This document shows, one piece after another, positions 52,665 to 60,717 of a DNA stretch of 64,000 bases; the stretch's first letter is position 1; every line of letters starts with the position of its first letter. The stretch is from Pseudomonadota bacterium. GTDB taxonomy: Bacteria; Pseudomonadota; Gammaproteobacteria; Xanthomonadales; Xanthomonadaceae. The DNA lies in assembly GCA_021821195.1 (NCBI GenBank), contig JAKACT010000001.1, positions 372,001 to 436,000 on the forward strand, given 5' to 3'. The translations under genes were made by a program, and so were the position numbers. Under the pieces are notes generated by a model, which saw only the letters and a list, made by a program, of their open reading frames with translations, searched no databases and had not been told where the DNA came from.

Positions 52665-54322
52665 TTCCGCCCGGCCTGGTAAACCGGCTTGCCGTCCACA
52701 TAGGTCGCCTTGACCGTCAGCGTGCGCAGCGCGGCATCCGGCACCGCCAGCGGGTCTTCGGCCAGCACCACGAAATCGGCGCGCTTGCCGGCGGCAAGGC
52801 TGCCGACTTCAGCCTCGGCGAAACCGGCATAGGCGGCCTCGAGGGTGAAGCCACGCAGCGCCTCGAAGGCGGTCAGCTTCTCGTCCGGATACCAGCCACC
52901 CGCCGGCAGTCCGTTCGCATCGGCGCGACTGACCGCGGCGTACAGGCCCAGCCGCGGATCCACCGATTCCACCGGGAAGTCCGAGCCCAGCGCCAGATGG
53001 GTGCCGGCATCGCGCAGCTGGCGCCACGCGTAGGCGCCGACGATGCGCTGCGGCCCCACCCGGTCTTCCGCCCACGGCATGTCGCTGGTGGCGTGGGTGG
53101 GCTGCATCGAGGCGATGACGTGCAGCTGCGCCAGCCGCGGCAGGTCCTCGTGCGAGAGGATCTGCGCGTGCTCGATGCGCCAGCGGTGGTTGCCCGCAGC
53201 ATCCTTGCCCAGCTCGTGGGCGTAGGCGTCCAGCGCGATCCGGTTGCCGCGGTCGCCGATGGCATGGGTGGCCACCTGCACGCCGCAGCGGTGCGCCTTG
53301 GCGACCGCGGCGGCCACCTCCTCGGGCGACATCACCAGCAGGCCGCGGTTGCCGTGGTCGTCGCTGTAGTCGGAAAGCATCGCCGCACCGCGGCTGCCCA
53401 GTGCGCCGTCGGCGTACAGCTTGACCGCGCGCATCTGCAGGCGGCCGGAGGGGTGCCGGTAAAGCCCGTTGGCGCACAGGGATTCCAGCGCAGCGGCATT
53501 GCCGTCGGCCATCGCGTAGATGCGCAGCGGCAGCTGGCCGCGGTCCGCGAGGCGCTGGTAGCGCTGCAGTTCCGAGAGCGGGATGCCGGCGTCGTGCACG
53601 CCGGTCAGGCCGTGCTCGACCGCCGCCCGCATGCCCAGCACCAGCGCCTTTTCCGCGGTGGCTTCGCTAGCGGCGGGCTGCGCGGCATCGACCAGCGCCA
53701 TCGCGTTGTCGATGAACACGCCGGTCGGCTGCCCCTTGCCGTCGCGGCGGATGCTGCCACCGTCAGGCTGCCAGTCACCGGACAGGTCGCGCTTCACCGC
53801 GCGCATCGCGGCGCTGTTGGCCCAGCCGGCGTGGCCATCGATGCGCGACAGCCAGACCGGGCGGTCGGGGAAGGCGGCATCCAGGTCGGCGGCGGTCGGG
53901 AACGCCTTCTCCGGCCAGTCGTTCTGGTCCCAGCCGCGGCCGATCAGCCACTCGCCGGGCTTCAGTTCCTTTTCCTTGGCCCGCAGCCGCTCCACGATCC
54001 CGGCCTTGCTGGCGGTGTCCACCAGGTCGGCGGTCAGCATCGCCCAGCCCAGCCCGGCCATGTGGCCATGTGCGTCGATCAGGCCGGGCACCACGGTGGC
54101 GCTGCCCACGTCGAGCCGCCTTGCGCCCGGATGGCGGGCCAGCAGCGCCTTCGCCTCGCCAACCTCCAGCACCTTGCCCGCCCCATCGAAGGCCATCGCC
54201 TGCACCTGCGGCTGCGCGGCGTCCATGGTGTGGATGCGGTGGGCGGTCAGCACGGTGACGTCGGCGGCCGACAGTGGCGCCGCGGCAAGCGCCAGCAGCA
54301 GGGCACAGGTGAGTTTGCGCAT
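52661..54322 (-). CDS. Exported metal-dependent amidohydrolase (YtcJ-like)
   Basis: A 553-residue amidohydrolase_3 family enzyme with a signal peptide (KLTCALLLALAAAPLSA), so probably periplasmic. The N-terminal composite part ends VVPGLIDAHGHMAGLG with the HxH metal pair near residue 75. Further ligands are His in VATHAIGDRGNRI and WRIEHAQIL, and Asp in HLALGSDFPVE. YtcJ-like enzymes remove formyl or similar groups from amides; the substrate here is unknown. Overlaps the small membrane gene; divergent from phoH. Confidence 0.9.
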   Translation of the reverse strand: MRKLTCALLLALAAAPLSAADVTVLTAHRIHTMDAAQPQVQAMAFDGAGKVLEVGEAKALLARHPGARRLDVGSATVVPGLIDAHGHMAGLGWAMLTADLVDTASKAGIVERLRAKEKELKPGEWLIGRGWDQNDWPEKAFPTAADLDAAFPDRPVWLSRIDGHAGWANSAAMRAVKRDLSGDWQPDGGSIRRDGKGQPTGVFIDNAMALVDAAQPAASEATAEKALVLGMRAAVEHGLTGVHDAGIPLSELQRYQRLADRGQLPLRIYAMADGNAAALESLCANGLYRHPSGRLQMRAVKLYADGALGSRGAAMLSDYSDDHGNRGLLVMSPEEVAAAVAKAHRCGVQVATHAIGDRGNRIALDAYAHELGKDAAGNHRWRIEHAQILSHEDLPRLAQLHVIASMQPTHATSDMPWAEDRVGPQRIVGAYAWRQLRDAGTHLALGSDFPVESVDPRLGLYAAVSRADANGLPAGGWYPDEKLTAFEALRGFTLEAAYAGFAEAEVGSLAAGKRADFVVLAEDPLAVPDAALRTLTVKATYVDGKPVYQAGRK

Positions 54323-54434
54323 GTTGATCCCCGGGAAAACGATCCGGGCACAATGCGGCAACCCGCCTGCGTGAGGCAAGCGGCGGTGGCGCAACGTGGC
54401 GGCCGGACCGCCGCCGCGGTACCCTGCCCGGTCT

Positions 54435-55412
54435 ATGCCACACCGCGAATTCAGCCTCGAGCCCGACGACATCGAGCGCCTCGCCAACCTGAGCGGGCCG
54501 TTCGACGCCCACCTGCGCCTGATCGAGCTGCGCCTGGGCGTTGCCATCGCCAACCGCGGCGGCGTGTTCCGCATCGAGGCGGAGGATGCGGACGCTGCCG
54601 CGCGCGCCGAATCCTTCCTGCGCCAGCTCTACGAGGACGCCGCCAACGAGCCGCTGGACGAGCACGCCGTGCACCTGCGCCTAGGCGCGTTCGCGGGTGA
54701 CGATCCCGTGCCCGCCACATCCACCAGCAAGGGGTCGGAAGACATCGCGGTGCGGGTCAAGCGCGGCACCCTGCGCGGGCGCGGGGCCAACCAGCGCAAG
54801 TACCTGCAGGAAATCTCCAATCACGACATCAACTTCGGCGTCGGCCCGGCCGGCACCGGCAAGACCTTCCTTGCCGTGGCGATGGCGGTGGATGCGCTGG
54901 ACCAGTCGCGCGTGCAACGGCTGATCCTGGTGCGGCCGGCGGTGGAGGCCGGCGAGAAGCTGGGCTTCCTGCCCGGCGACCTGAGCCAGAAGGTGGACCC
55001 GTACCTGCGCCCGCTGTACGACGCCCTCTACGAAATGCTGGGGGTGGAAAAGGTGGCGCGGCTGCTGGAGCGCAACGTCATCGAGATCGCGCCGCTGGCC
55101 TACATGCGCGGGCGCACCTTGAACGACGCCTTCGTGATCCTGGACGAGGCGCAGAACACCAGCATCGAACAGATGAAGATGTTCCTGACCCGGCTGGGCT
55201 TCGGCAGCACCGCGGTCATCACTGGCGACCTCACCCAGGTCGACCTGCCCAAGCACCAGAAATCCGGGCTGAAGGACGCGGTGGAAGTGCTGCGTGGCGT
55301 GGAGGGCGTGAGCTTCACCTTCTTCGAGGCGCGCGACGTGGTGCGGCACCCGTTGGTGGCGCGCATCGTCAACGCCTACGAGGCGCGCGATGCCCGCGAC
55401 GGACAGGCGTAG
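54435..55412 (+). CDS. ybeZ: PhoH-like ATPase (YbeZ)
   Basis: A 325-residue cytoplasmic NTPase linked to ribosome maturation with YbeY. The N-terminal KH-like part (to about 110, LRLIELRLGVAIANRGGVFRIE) is followed by the PhoH domain: Walker A GPAGTGKT (137-144), LVRPAVEAGEKLGFLPGDL, Walker B AFVILDEAQN (near 235) and ITGDLTQVDLP. The length matches E. coli YbeZ (346). First gene of ybeZ-ybeY-ybeX, with 9 bp before ybeY. Confidence 0.95.
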   Translation: MPHREFSLEPDDIERLANLSGPFDAHLRLIELRLGVAIANRGGVFRIEAEDADAAARAESFLRQLYEDAANEPLDEHAVHLRLGAFAGDDPVPATSTSKGSEDIAVRVKRGTLRGRGANQRKYLQEISNHDINFGVGPAGTGKTFLAVAMAVDALDQSRVQRLILVRPAVEAGEKLGFLPGDLSQKVDPYLRPLYDALYEMLGVEKVARLLERNVIEIAPLAYMRGRTLNDAFVILDEAQNTSIEQMKMFLTRLGFGSTAVITGDLTQVDLPKHQKSGLKDAVEVLRGVEGVSFTFFEARDVVRHPLVARIVNAYEARDARDGQA

Positions 55413-55421
55413 GATGCGCCC

Positions 55422-55904
55422 ATGACCAAGGGTCCGATCCGTCTTGATGTCGCCGTCGGCTACGCCGCGCCGCGCGCCGGCGTGCCCGCCGCGGTGAGCT
55501 TCCGCAAATGGGTGGCGGCCGCGCTGGAGGGGCGCATCCGCGAGGCCGACCTGGCCATCCGCATCGTCGACGAAAAGGAAGGCCGTGCGCTCAACCACCA
55601 CTATCGCGGCAAGGATTACGCCACCAACGTGCTCAGCTTCCCGGCGGAACTGCCGGAGGGCCTGCCGAAAGGCGTGAAGCTGCCGCTGCTGGGCGACCTG
55701 GTGCTGTGCGCGCCTGTGGTCGCCCGCGAGGCGCGGGAACAGCGCAAACCGCTGGGCGCGCATTACGCCCACCTGACCGTGCACGGCTGCCTGCACCTGC
55801 TGGGCTGGGACCACGAGGACGCGCAGGAGGCCGAGGCAATGGAACGGCTGGAACGCGAAATCCTGGCCGGGCTGGGCCTGCCCGACCCCTACCTCGACGC
55901 CTGA
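55422..55904 (+). CDS. ybeY: Endoribonuclease YbeY (rRNA maturation)
   Basis: Single-strand RNase acting in 16S rRNA 3' end maturation and ribosome quality control. The 160 residues show the zinc site H-x3-H-x5-H in [17 protein letters not shown] near residue 130. Also present are the conserved [26 protein letters not shown] and [11 protein letters not shown]. In the standard phoH-ybeY-ybeX order. Confidence 0.96.
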   Translation: MTKGPIRLDVAVGYAAPRAGVPAAVSFRKWVAAALEGRIREADLAIRIVDEKEGRALNHHYRGKDYATNVLSFPAELPEGLPKGVKLPLLGDLVLCAPVVAREAREQRKPLGAHYAHLTVHGCLHLLGWDHEDAQEAEAMERLEREILAGLGLPDPYLDA

Positions 55905-55978
55905 ACCCGTCCTTCCTACCGTCTCCACGCGGATTCGCTAGACTCCCCACCGTTGCAACCACGAGGCCCCCACGCCCC

Positions 55979-56857
55979 ATGTCCGAGGACGACAGTCGGC
56001 TCCCCGCCGACCCTGGAGAAAAACCCGCCGAGAAGCCGCACCGGTCCTGGCTGGAGCGCATCAGCGCCGCCCTTTCCGGCGAACCCACCAGCCGCGAAGA
56101 CCTGGTCGAGCTGCTGCGGGACGTGCAGGCCGACGGCCTGATCGGCCCCGACACCCTGCGGATGATGGAAGGCGCGGTGAACATCGCCGACATGACCGTG
56201 GGCGACGTGATGGTGTCGCGCTCGCAGATGGTGGCGCTGCCAGCGGACGGCAAGTTCCTCGACCTGATGAAGCAGGTGGTGGAATCCGGCCACTCGCGCT
56301 TCCCGGTGCACGGCGAGGACAAGGACGAGATCCTTGGCATCCTGCTGGCCAAGGACCTGCTGCGCGGCGTGGTCACCGACAACGGCCCGGCCACCATCCA
56401 TGAACTGCTGCGCCCGGCGGTGCTGATCCCGGAATCGAAGAACCTCAACGTGCTGCTGCGCGAGTTCCGGCAGTCGCGCAACCACATGGCCATCGTGATC
56501 GACGAATACGGTGGCGTGGCCGGGTTGGTCACCATCGAGGACGTGCTGGAAGAGATCGTCGGCGACATCGACGACGAACACGACGATGCCGCCGACGAGG
56601 GCGTGCTGATCGCGGCGCAGGCCGACGGCCAGTTCGTGGTCGATGCGCTGACCCCGATCGCCGACTTCAACGAGCGCTTCGGCGCCGACTTCGACGACGA
56701 CGAGTACGACACCATCGGCGGCCTGCTCACCGCCGCCATCGGCCACCTGCCGGAGGCCGGCGAGGAGCTGACCCTGGGTCGCTTCACCTTCCGCGTCGCC
56801 CGCGCAGATGCGCGCCGCCTGATCGCGCTGCATGTGGGCGTGCATGCGGAAGCCTGA
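55979..56857 (+). CDS. ybeX: CorC/HlyC family CBS-domain protein (YbeX)
   Basis: A 292-residue cytoplasmic protein, exactly the E. coli YbeX length. Two CBS domains (about 70-130 VGDVMVSRSQMVALP, GHSRFPVHGEDKDEILGILLAKDLL; and 135-195 LRPAVLIPESKNLNVLL, HMAIVIDEYGGVAGLVTIEDVLEEIVGDIDDE) bind nucleotides. The C-terminal transporter-associated domain (FNERFGADFDDDEYDTIGGLL) follows. It is linked to Mg/Co efflux and to ribosome metabolism. Starts 74 bp after ybeY; usually followed by lnt, but here by a DUF4105 gene. Confidence 0.95.
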   Translation: MSEDDSRLPADPGEKPAEKPHRSWLERISAALSGEPTSREDLVELLRDVQADGLIGPDTLRMMEGAVNIADMTVGDVMVSRSQMVALPADGKFLDLMKQVVESGHSRFPVHGEDKDEILGILLAKDLLRGVVTDNGPATIHELLRPAVLIPESKNLNVLLREFRQSRNHMAIVIDEYGGVAGLVTIEDVLEEIVGDIDDEHDDAADEGVLIAAQADGQFVVDALTPIADFNERFGADFDDDEYDTIGGLLTAAIGHLPEAGEELTLGRFTFRVARADARRLIALHVGVHAEA

Positions 56858-56897
56858 GGCCGGCGCTTCCGACCCGGCGGGAATGGCGGAGCGGCGC

Positions 56898-58094
56898 ATG
56901 CGCATGGCCGCGTTGTGCCTGCTCTTCCTGCTGCTGTATGCAGCCGGGATTGCACGGGCGCAACCCGCCCCGAGGCCGGAGCCCCCTGCCCCGCGCATCG
57001 GCGTGGTGACGATGGGCCCGGGCGACATCTTCTGGGAGCGCTTCGGCCACGACGCCATCGTGGTCGACGACCCTGCGCGGCCCGGACCGGTCAGCTACAA
57101 CTTCGGCTTCTTCGACCTGGAAGAGGACGGCTTCGCCCAGCGCTTCGCCAAGGGCGAGATGCGCTACCTGCTGGTGGCGCTGCCGCTGGAGGAAGACCTG
57201 GCCTACTACCGCGAGGTCGGACGCGGCGCGACCTTGCAATGGCTGGACCTGGACCCCGCGCAGGCGCGCCGGCTGGCCGCCGACCTGGCCGAGAACGCCA
57301 GACCCGAGAATGCGCGCTACCGCTACGACTACTACACCGACAACTGCGCAACGCGGGTGCGTGACGCACTCGACCGCGCGCTGGACGGGCGCCTGCGCAA
57401 GCAGCTGGAAGGCCGATCCAGTGGCGACACCTACCGCAGCGAATCACTCCGCCTGGCTGCGCCCGCGCCGTGGATGTGGCTGGGTTTCGACATCGCCATC
57501 GGGCCATTCGGCGACCGCGCGCTGACCCGCTGGGAGCAGGGCTTCCTGCCGCGCCGGCTGGCAGACGACCTGCGCAAGGTGACCCGCGCCGACGGCCGCC
57601 CGCTGGTGGCGGCGGAGGTCGAGCTGCTGCCGCAGCGGCAGGCCGCCGAACCGGTCGAGCAGGCGCAGCCACTGTGGCCGTGGCTGCTGGCGGGCGTCAC
57701 CCTCGCTCTGGCGGCGCTGGCCCTGGGCAGGCGCTACCCGCGCACGCTGGCCGGACTGGCCGGCGGCTTCTGGTTGCTGTGCGGGTTGCTGGGCGCGGTG
57801 CTGGCGATGGGCTGGGCGTTCACCGAACATCGCGCCCTGTGGGCCAACCGCAACCTGCTGCTGATGGATCCGCTGTGCCTGCTACTGCTGCCCGGCGCGT
57901 GGGCGCTGCTGCGCGGGCGCATGCCTTCGCCGCGCCACCGCGCGCTGCTGCTGGCGGTGGCGGTACTGGCGGCGCTGGCCTGCCTGCCGCTGTGGCTGCA
58001 GGCGGTGCCACAGCGCAACGGCCACTGGATCGCCCTGCTGCTGCCGCTGCACCTGGCGTTCGCGCGGCTGTGGTCGCGTCCCGTCCGCGCTTGA
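56898..58094 (+). CDS. DUF4105 domain membrane protein
   Basis: A 398-residue protein with a signal peptide (MRMAALCLLFLLLYAAGIARA). The periplasmic DUF4105 domain follows, with GPGDIFWERFGHDAIVV, YNFGFFDLEEDGF, and RYRYDYYTDNCATRVRDAL. The FGH and YTDNCATR motifs resemble a His/Cys catalytic pair of NlpC/P60-like peptidases. Four C-terminal helices follow (from about 245). The ATG at 56898 has GGAG six bases ahead; starts at 56844 or 56883 are possible. It lies where lnt usually follows ybeX. Confidence 0.85.
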   Translation: MRMAALCLLFLLLYAAGIARAQPAPRPEPPAPRIGVVTMGPGDIFWERFGHDAIVVDDPARPGPVSYNFGFFDLEEDGFAQRFAKGEMRYLLVALPLEEDLAYYREVGRGATLQWLDLDPAQARRLAADLAENARPENARYRYDYYTDNCATRVRDALDRALDGRLRKQLEGRSSGDTYRSESLRLAAPAPWMWLGFDIAIGPFGDRALTRWEQGFLPRRLADDLRKVTRADGRPLVAAEVELLPQRQAAEPVEQAQPLWPWLLAGVTLALAALALGRRYPRTLAGLAGGFWLLCGLLGAVLAMGWAFTEHRALWANRNLLLMDPLCLLLLPGAWALLRGRMPSPRHRALLLAVAVLAALACLPLWLQAVPQRNGHWIALLLPLHLAFARLWSRPVRA

Positions 58095-58125
58095 TGGCCC
58101 GGATCCGCGCAGGCAGGATGCGGCG

Positions 58126-59121
58126 ATGAGCAGCCTGCCCGCCCAACCCGCCTGCGTGGTCAACTGCGCTGCCTACGACCGCAGCGGGCAGCGCCGGGAC
58201 ATCACCCTCGAGCAGATCAGCGACGTGCTCGCCGTCGACGACGGCAGCTTCGTCTGGGTGGGCCTGTATGAGCCGGAGGAGTCCCTGCTGGACGCGCTGC
58301 AGGAGGAATTCGACCTGCACGACCTGGCGGTGGAGGACGCCCACCATGCGCACCAGCGGCCCAAGCTGGAGCCTTACGGCAGCACCCTGTTCATCGCCGC
58401 GCATACCGCGCAGCGGATCGATGGCCATGTGCGCTTCGGCGAAACCCATGTCTTCATCGGCCCGCGCTTCCTGATGACGGTGCGGCACGGCGCCTCCCTC
58501 AGCTTTGCGCCGGTGCGGCAGCGGCTCGAGCGCGAGCCGGAGGTGTTGGCGCACGGCCCCAGCATCGCCCTGCACGCGGTGCTCGACTTCATCGTCGACA
58601 ACTACCAGCCAATCGTCTCCGACTTCGAGGCCGAGCTGGACGCGCTGGAACAGGATGTGTTCGCCGAAAGCTACAAGCGCGGCACTATCAAGCGCCTGTA
58701 TGCGCTGCGCAAGGAACTGACCCAGATGCGGCTGTCGGTGGCGCCGATGCAGGACATCCTCTCGCAGCTGATCCGCACCCCGGTGTTCGCCATCCCCGAC
58801 GAAGTGAAGCCCTACATGCGCGACGTGCTGGACCACGCCGCGCGCGTCGGCGACAGCATCGACACCCTGCGCGAGATGGTGGCGGCGGCGATGAACGTGA
58901 ACCTGTCGCTGGTCACCGTGGCGCAGGGCGAGATCGTCAAGAAGCTGGCCGGCTGGGCCGGCCTGCTGGCCGCGCCGACGCTCATCGCCAGCTGGTACGG
59001 AATGAATTTCCAGCACATGCCGGAACTGCAGGGCCGCTACGCCTATCCCGTGCTGATCGGCGTGGTGGCACTGTTCTGCGTGCTGCTGTACCGCTACCTG
59101 CGGCGGATCGGCTGGCTCTAG
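58126..59121 (+). CDS. corA: CorA magnesium/cobalt transporter
   Basis: A 331-residue pentameric Mg2+ channel of the inner membrane. The large N-terminal cytoplasmic domain (to about 270) has the long helices rich in charged residues. Two C-terminal helices follow, with the universal YGMNFQHMPEL loop (GMN selectivity filter, about 290-292). The end YRYLRRIGWL is basic, as in the family. Its TAG shares bases with the stop of the convergent small gene. Together with ybeX it gives two Mg-related genes in one unit. Confidence 0.95.
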   Translation: MSSLPAQPACVVNCAAYDRSGQRRDITLEQISDVLAVDDGSFVWVGLYEPEESLLDALQEEFDLHDLAVEDAHHAHQRPKLEPYGSTLFIAAHTAQRIDGHVRFGETHVFIGPRFLMTVRHGASLSFAPVRQRLEREPEVLAHGPSIALHAVLDFIVDNYQPIVSDFEAELDALEQDVFAESYKRGTIKRLYALRKELTQMRLSVAPMQDILSQLIRTPVFAIPDEVKPYMRDVLDHAARVGDSIDTLREMVAAAMNVNLSLVTVAQGEIVKKLAGWAGLLAAPTLIASWYGMNFQHMPELQGRYAYPVLIGVVALFCVLLYRYLRRIGWL

Positions 59122-59297
59122 CGAGAGTGGGCCGCGTCCCAATTCTGGCAACGCCGGTCCTTGCCGCTGCGACGCTCGCCGCGGTCAAGATCGAAGCGGA
59201 TCATCTCCCGACGGTCGCCATTCACGCGGCGCTCGCCGCGACGGCGCTCCGGCCCGGTGTAACCGACGCGGTATTTCGGTTCCCTGGAATGAAACAT
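59118..59297 (-). CDS. Small Arg-rich protein with ERR-G-(D/E)RR repeats
   Basis: A 59-residue frame starting ATG 59297, with an excellent GGAGAGAGG site 5-13 bases ahead. The product opens MFHSREPKYRVGYTGPERRR and has three copies of an RR-x-G-x-x-RR-like pattern: ERRRGERR, RVNGDRRE, and ERRSGKDRR. It is strongly basic yet rich in Glu and Asp, without membrane segments. I do not know a named family, but similar ERRxGDRR runs occur at the ends of other bacterial proteins. Its TAG overlaps the corA stop (59118-59121). Probably real given the ribosome site and repeats. Confidence 0.7.
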   Translation of the reverse strand: MFHSREPKYRVGYTGPERRRGERRVNGDRREMIRFDLDRGERRSGKDRRCQNWDAAHSR

Positions 59298-59347
59298 CGG
59301 CCTCTCTCCCGGGCGTTACGGTCGCCCCATGACGGGCAACGAAGTTT

Positions 59348-60601
59348 TCAGCCGGCGCCGGCCAGCGCGCGCAGCATCAACCCGGTGAAATAGGCCAGCA
59401 CGGTGCCGGTGGCATAGCCCAGCGTGCCCAGCAGCGCGCCTACCGGCGCCAGCGAGCGATGGAAGGCCGAGGCCACCACCGGCGCGCTGGCCGGGCCGCC
59501 GATGTGGCTCTGCGAGCCGATCGCGAAATAGAAGAACGGCACGTTCAGCAGGCGCCCGACCATCCACAGCAGGACCACGTGAATGGCCAGCCAGACCATG
59601 CCCAGCAGGAACAGCAGCGGCTTGTCGAACAGCGCGCCGATTTCCATCTGCATGCCGATGGCCGCGATCAGGAAATACAGCAACAGGGTGCCGATGGTCG
59701 AAGCACCGGCGCCCTCCAGCGCGCGCGCGCGGGTGAAGCTGAGGCCCAAGCCGGCCAGCGTGCACAGGCCGATCACCCACACGAACGGCTGGTCCAGGCT
59801 GACCGTGTGCGCCCAGCCGACGTTGGCGCCGAACCACGCCGACAGCGGCTCGGCCAGCGCGTGCGCCAGCCCGACCGCGCCGAAGGCGATGCCCACGATC
59901 ACCATCATGTCGGCCAGCGTCGGGATGCGCTCGTGCTGGGCGCGATACGCCTCCATCCGCTGCTTCAGGTCATCCAGCGCAGCGGTGTCGGCGCCGCTGC
60001 GGGCGTCGATGCGCGCGGCCCGCTGCGCCATGAACAGCAGCAGCGCCATCCATGCGTAGCCCACGCCCACGTCGACCACCGCGAACTGGCCGAAGGTGGT
60101 GGCATCGACGTCGAAGATCTCCTTCATCGCCATCATGTTGGCGCCGCCGCCGATCCAGCTGCCGGCCAGCGCCGCCATCCCGGCCCAGGTATCGCCGGCC
60201 ATGGTTTCCGGCGCGATCGCGCGCATCGCCAGGAACGACAGCACCGCGCCCAGCATGATGCTGGCCGAGGTCGCCGCGTACATCGCCAGCAGCTTGGGGC
60301 CAAGCCGCAGGATCGCCTTCAGGTCCACCGACAGGGTCAGCAGCACCAGCGCGGCCGGCAGCAGCACGCGGCTGGCCACCGGGTTGTAGAGCTTGCTGTG
60401 GGCGCCATCGATCAGGCCGATCGAGTTGTAGATGCCCGGCAACAGGTAGCACAGCAGCAGCGGCGGCACGACGTTGTAGAAGCGCTGCCAGCCGCCCGGC
60501 TTCGATGCGGTCCAGAACACCATGCCCAGCGTGCCTGCGATCAACCCGAAGATGACGATGTCGTTGTCGATCAGTGGGGCGGGGACTACCGCTGCCGTCA
60601 T
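59348..60601 (-). CDS. DUF819 family membrane protein (YjcL-like)
   Basis: A 417-residue inner-membrane protein with about ten helices. Family features are NSIGLIDGAHSKLYNPVASRVLLPAALVLLTLSVDL (in part), GSWIGGGANMMAMKEIFDV near the centre, and SQSHIGGPASAPVVASAFHRSLAPVGALLGTLGYATGT near the end. The repeated GG-A motifs suggest a transporter with two similar halves; the substrate is unknown. A central cytoplasmic loop of about 50 residues (residues 225-275) is charged. Starts at ATG 60601, downstream of the S9 peptidase gene, which reads the same way. Confidence 0.88.
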   Translation of the reverse strand: MTAAVVPAPLIDNDIVIFGLIAGTLGMVFWTASKPGGWQRFYNVVPPLLLCYLLPGIYNSIGLIDGAHSKLYNPVASRVLLPAALVLLTLSVDLKAILRLGPKLLAMYAATSASIMLGAVLSFLAMRAIAPETMAGDTWAGMAALAGSWIGGGANMMAMKEIFDVDATTFGQFAVVDVGVGYAWMALLLFMAQRAARIDARSGADTAALDDLKQRMEAYRAQHERIPTLADMMVIVGIAFGAVGLAHALAEPLSAWFGANVGWAHTVSLDQPFVWVIGLCTLAGLGLSFTRARALEGAGASTIGTLLLYFLIAAIGMQMEIGALFDKPLLFLLGMVWLAIHVVLLWMVGRLLNVPFFYFAIGSQSHIGGPASAPVVASAFHRSLAPVGALLGTLGYATGTVLAYFTGLMLRALAGAG

Positions 60602-60668
60602 GCCTTGGATTTCCTCTGGGTTGCCTGCGGCACCTGCTTGCCGCCGCCTGCCGTGCGCGGACGTGGAG

Positions 60669-60701
60669 GGCCCGGGCACGCCGCTGCGGCGAACCCGGGC
60701 C
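60669..60701 (-). terminator. Hairpin after the S9 peptidase gene
   Basis: GGCCCGGG/CCCGGGCC perfect outer stem with an inner CGCCGC/GCGGCG stem, 17 bp downstream of the S9 stop. GC-rich without a T-tract; separates the gene from the DUF819 gene. Confidence 0.55.
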
Positions 60702-60717
60702 TTGGCCTATCGCCGTT

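Noticed and set aside
59127-59393. Open frame of 88 codons on the plus strand after corA
   Set aside because: No ribosome site and no family residues; the minus-strand 59-codon frame in the same place has a strong ribosome site and repeat structure.
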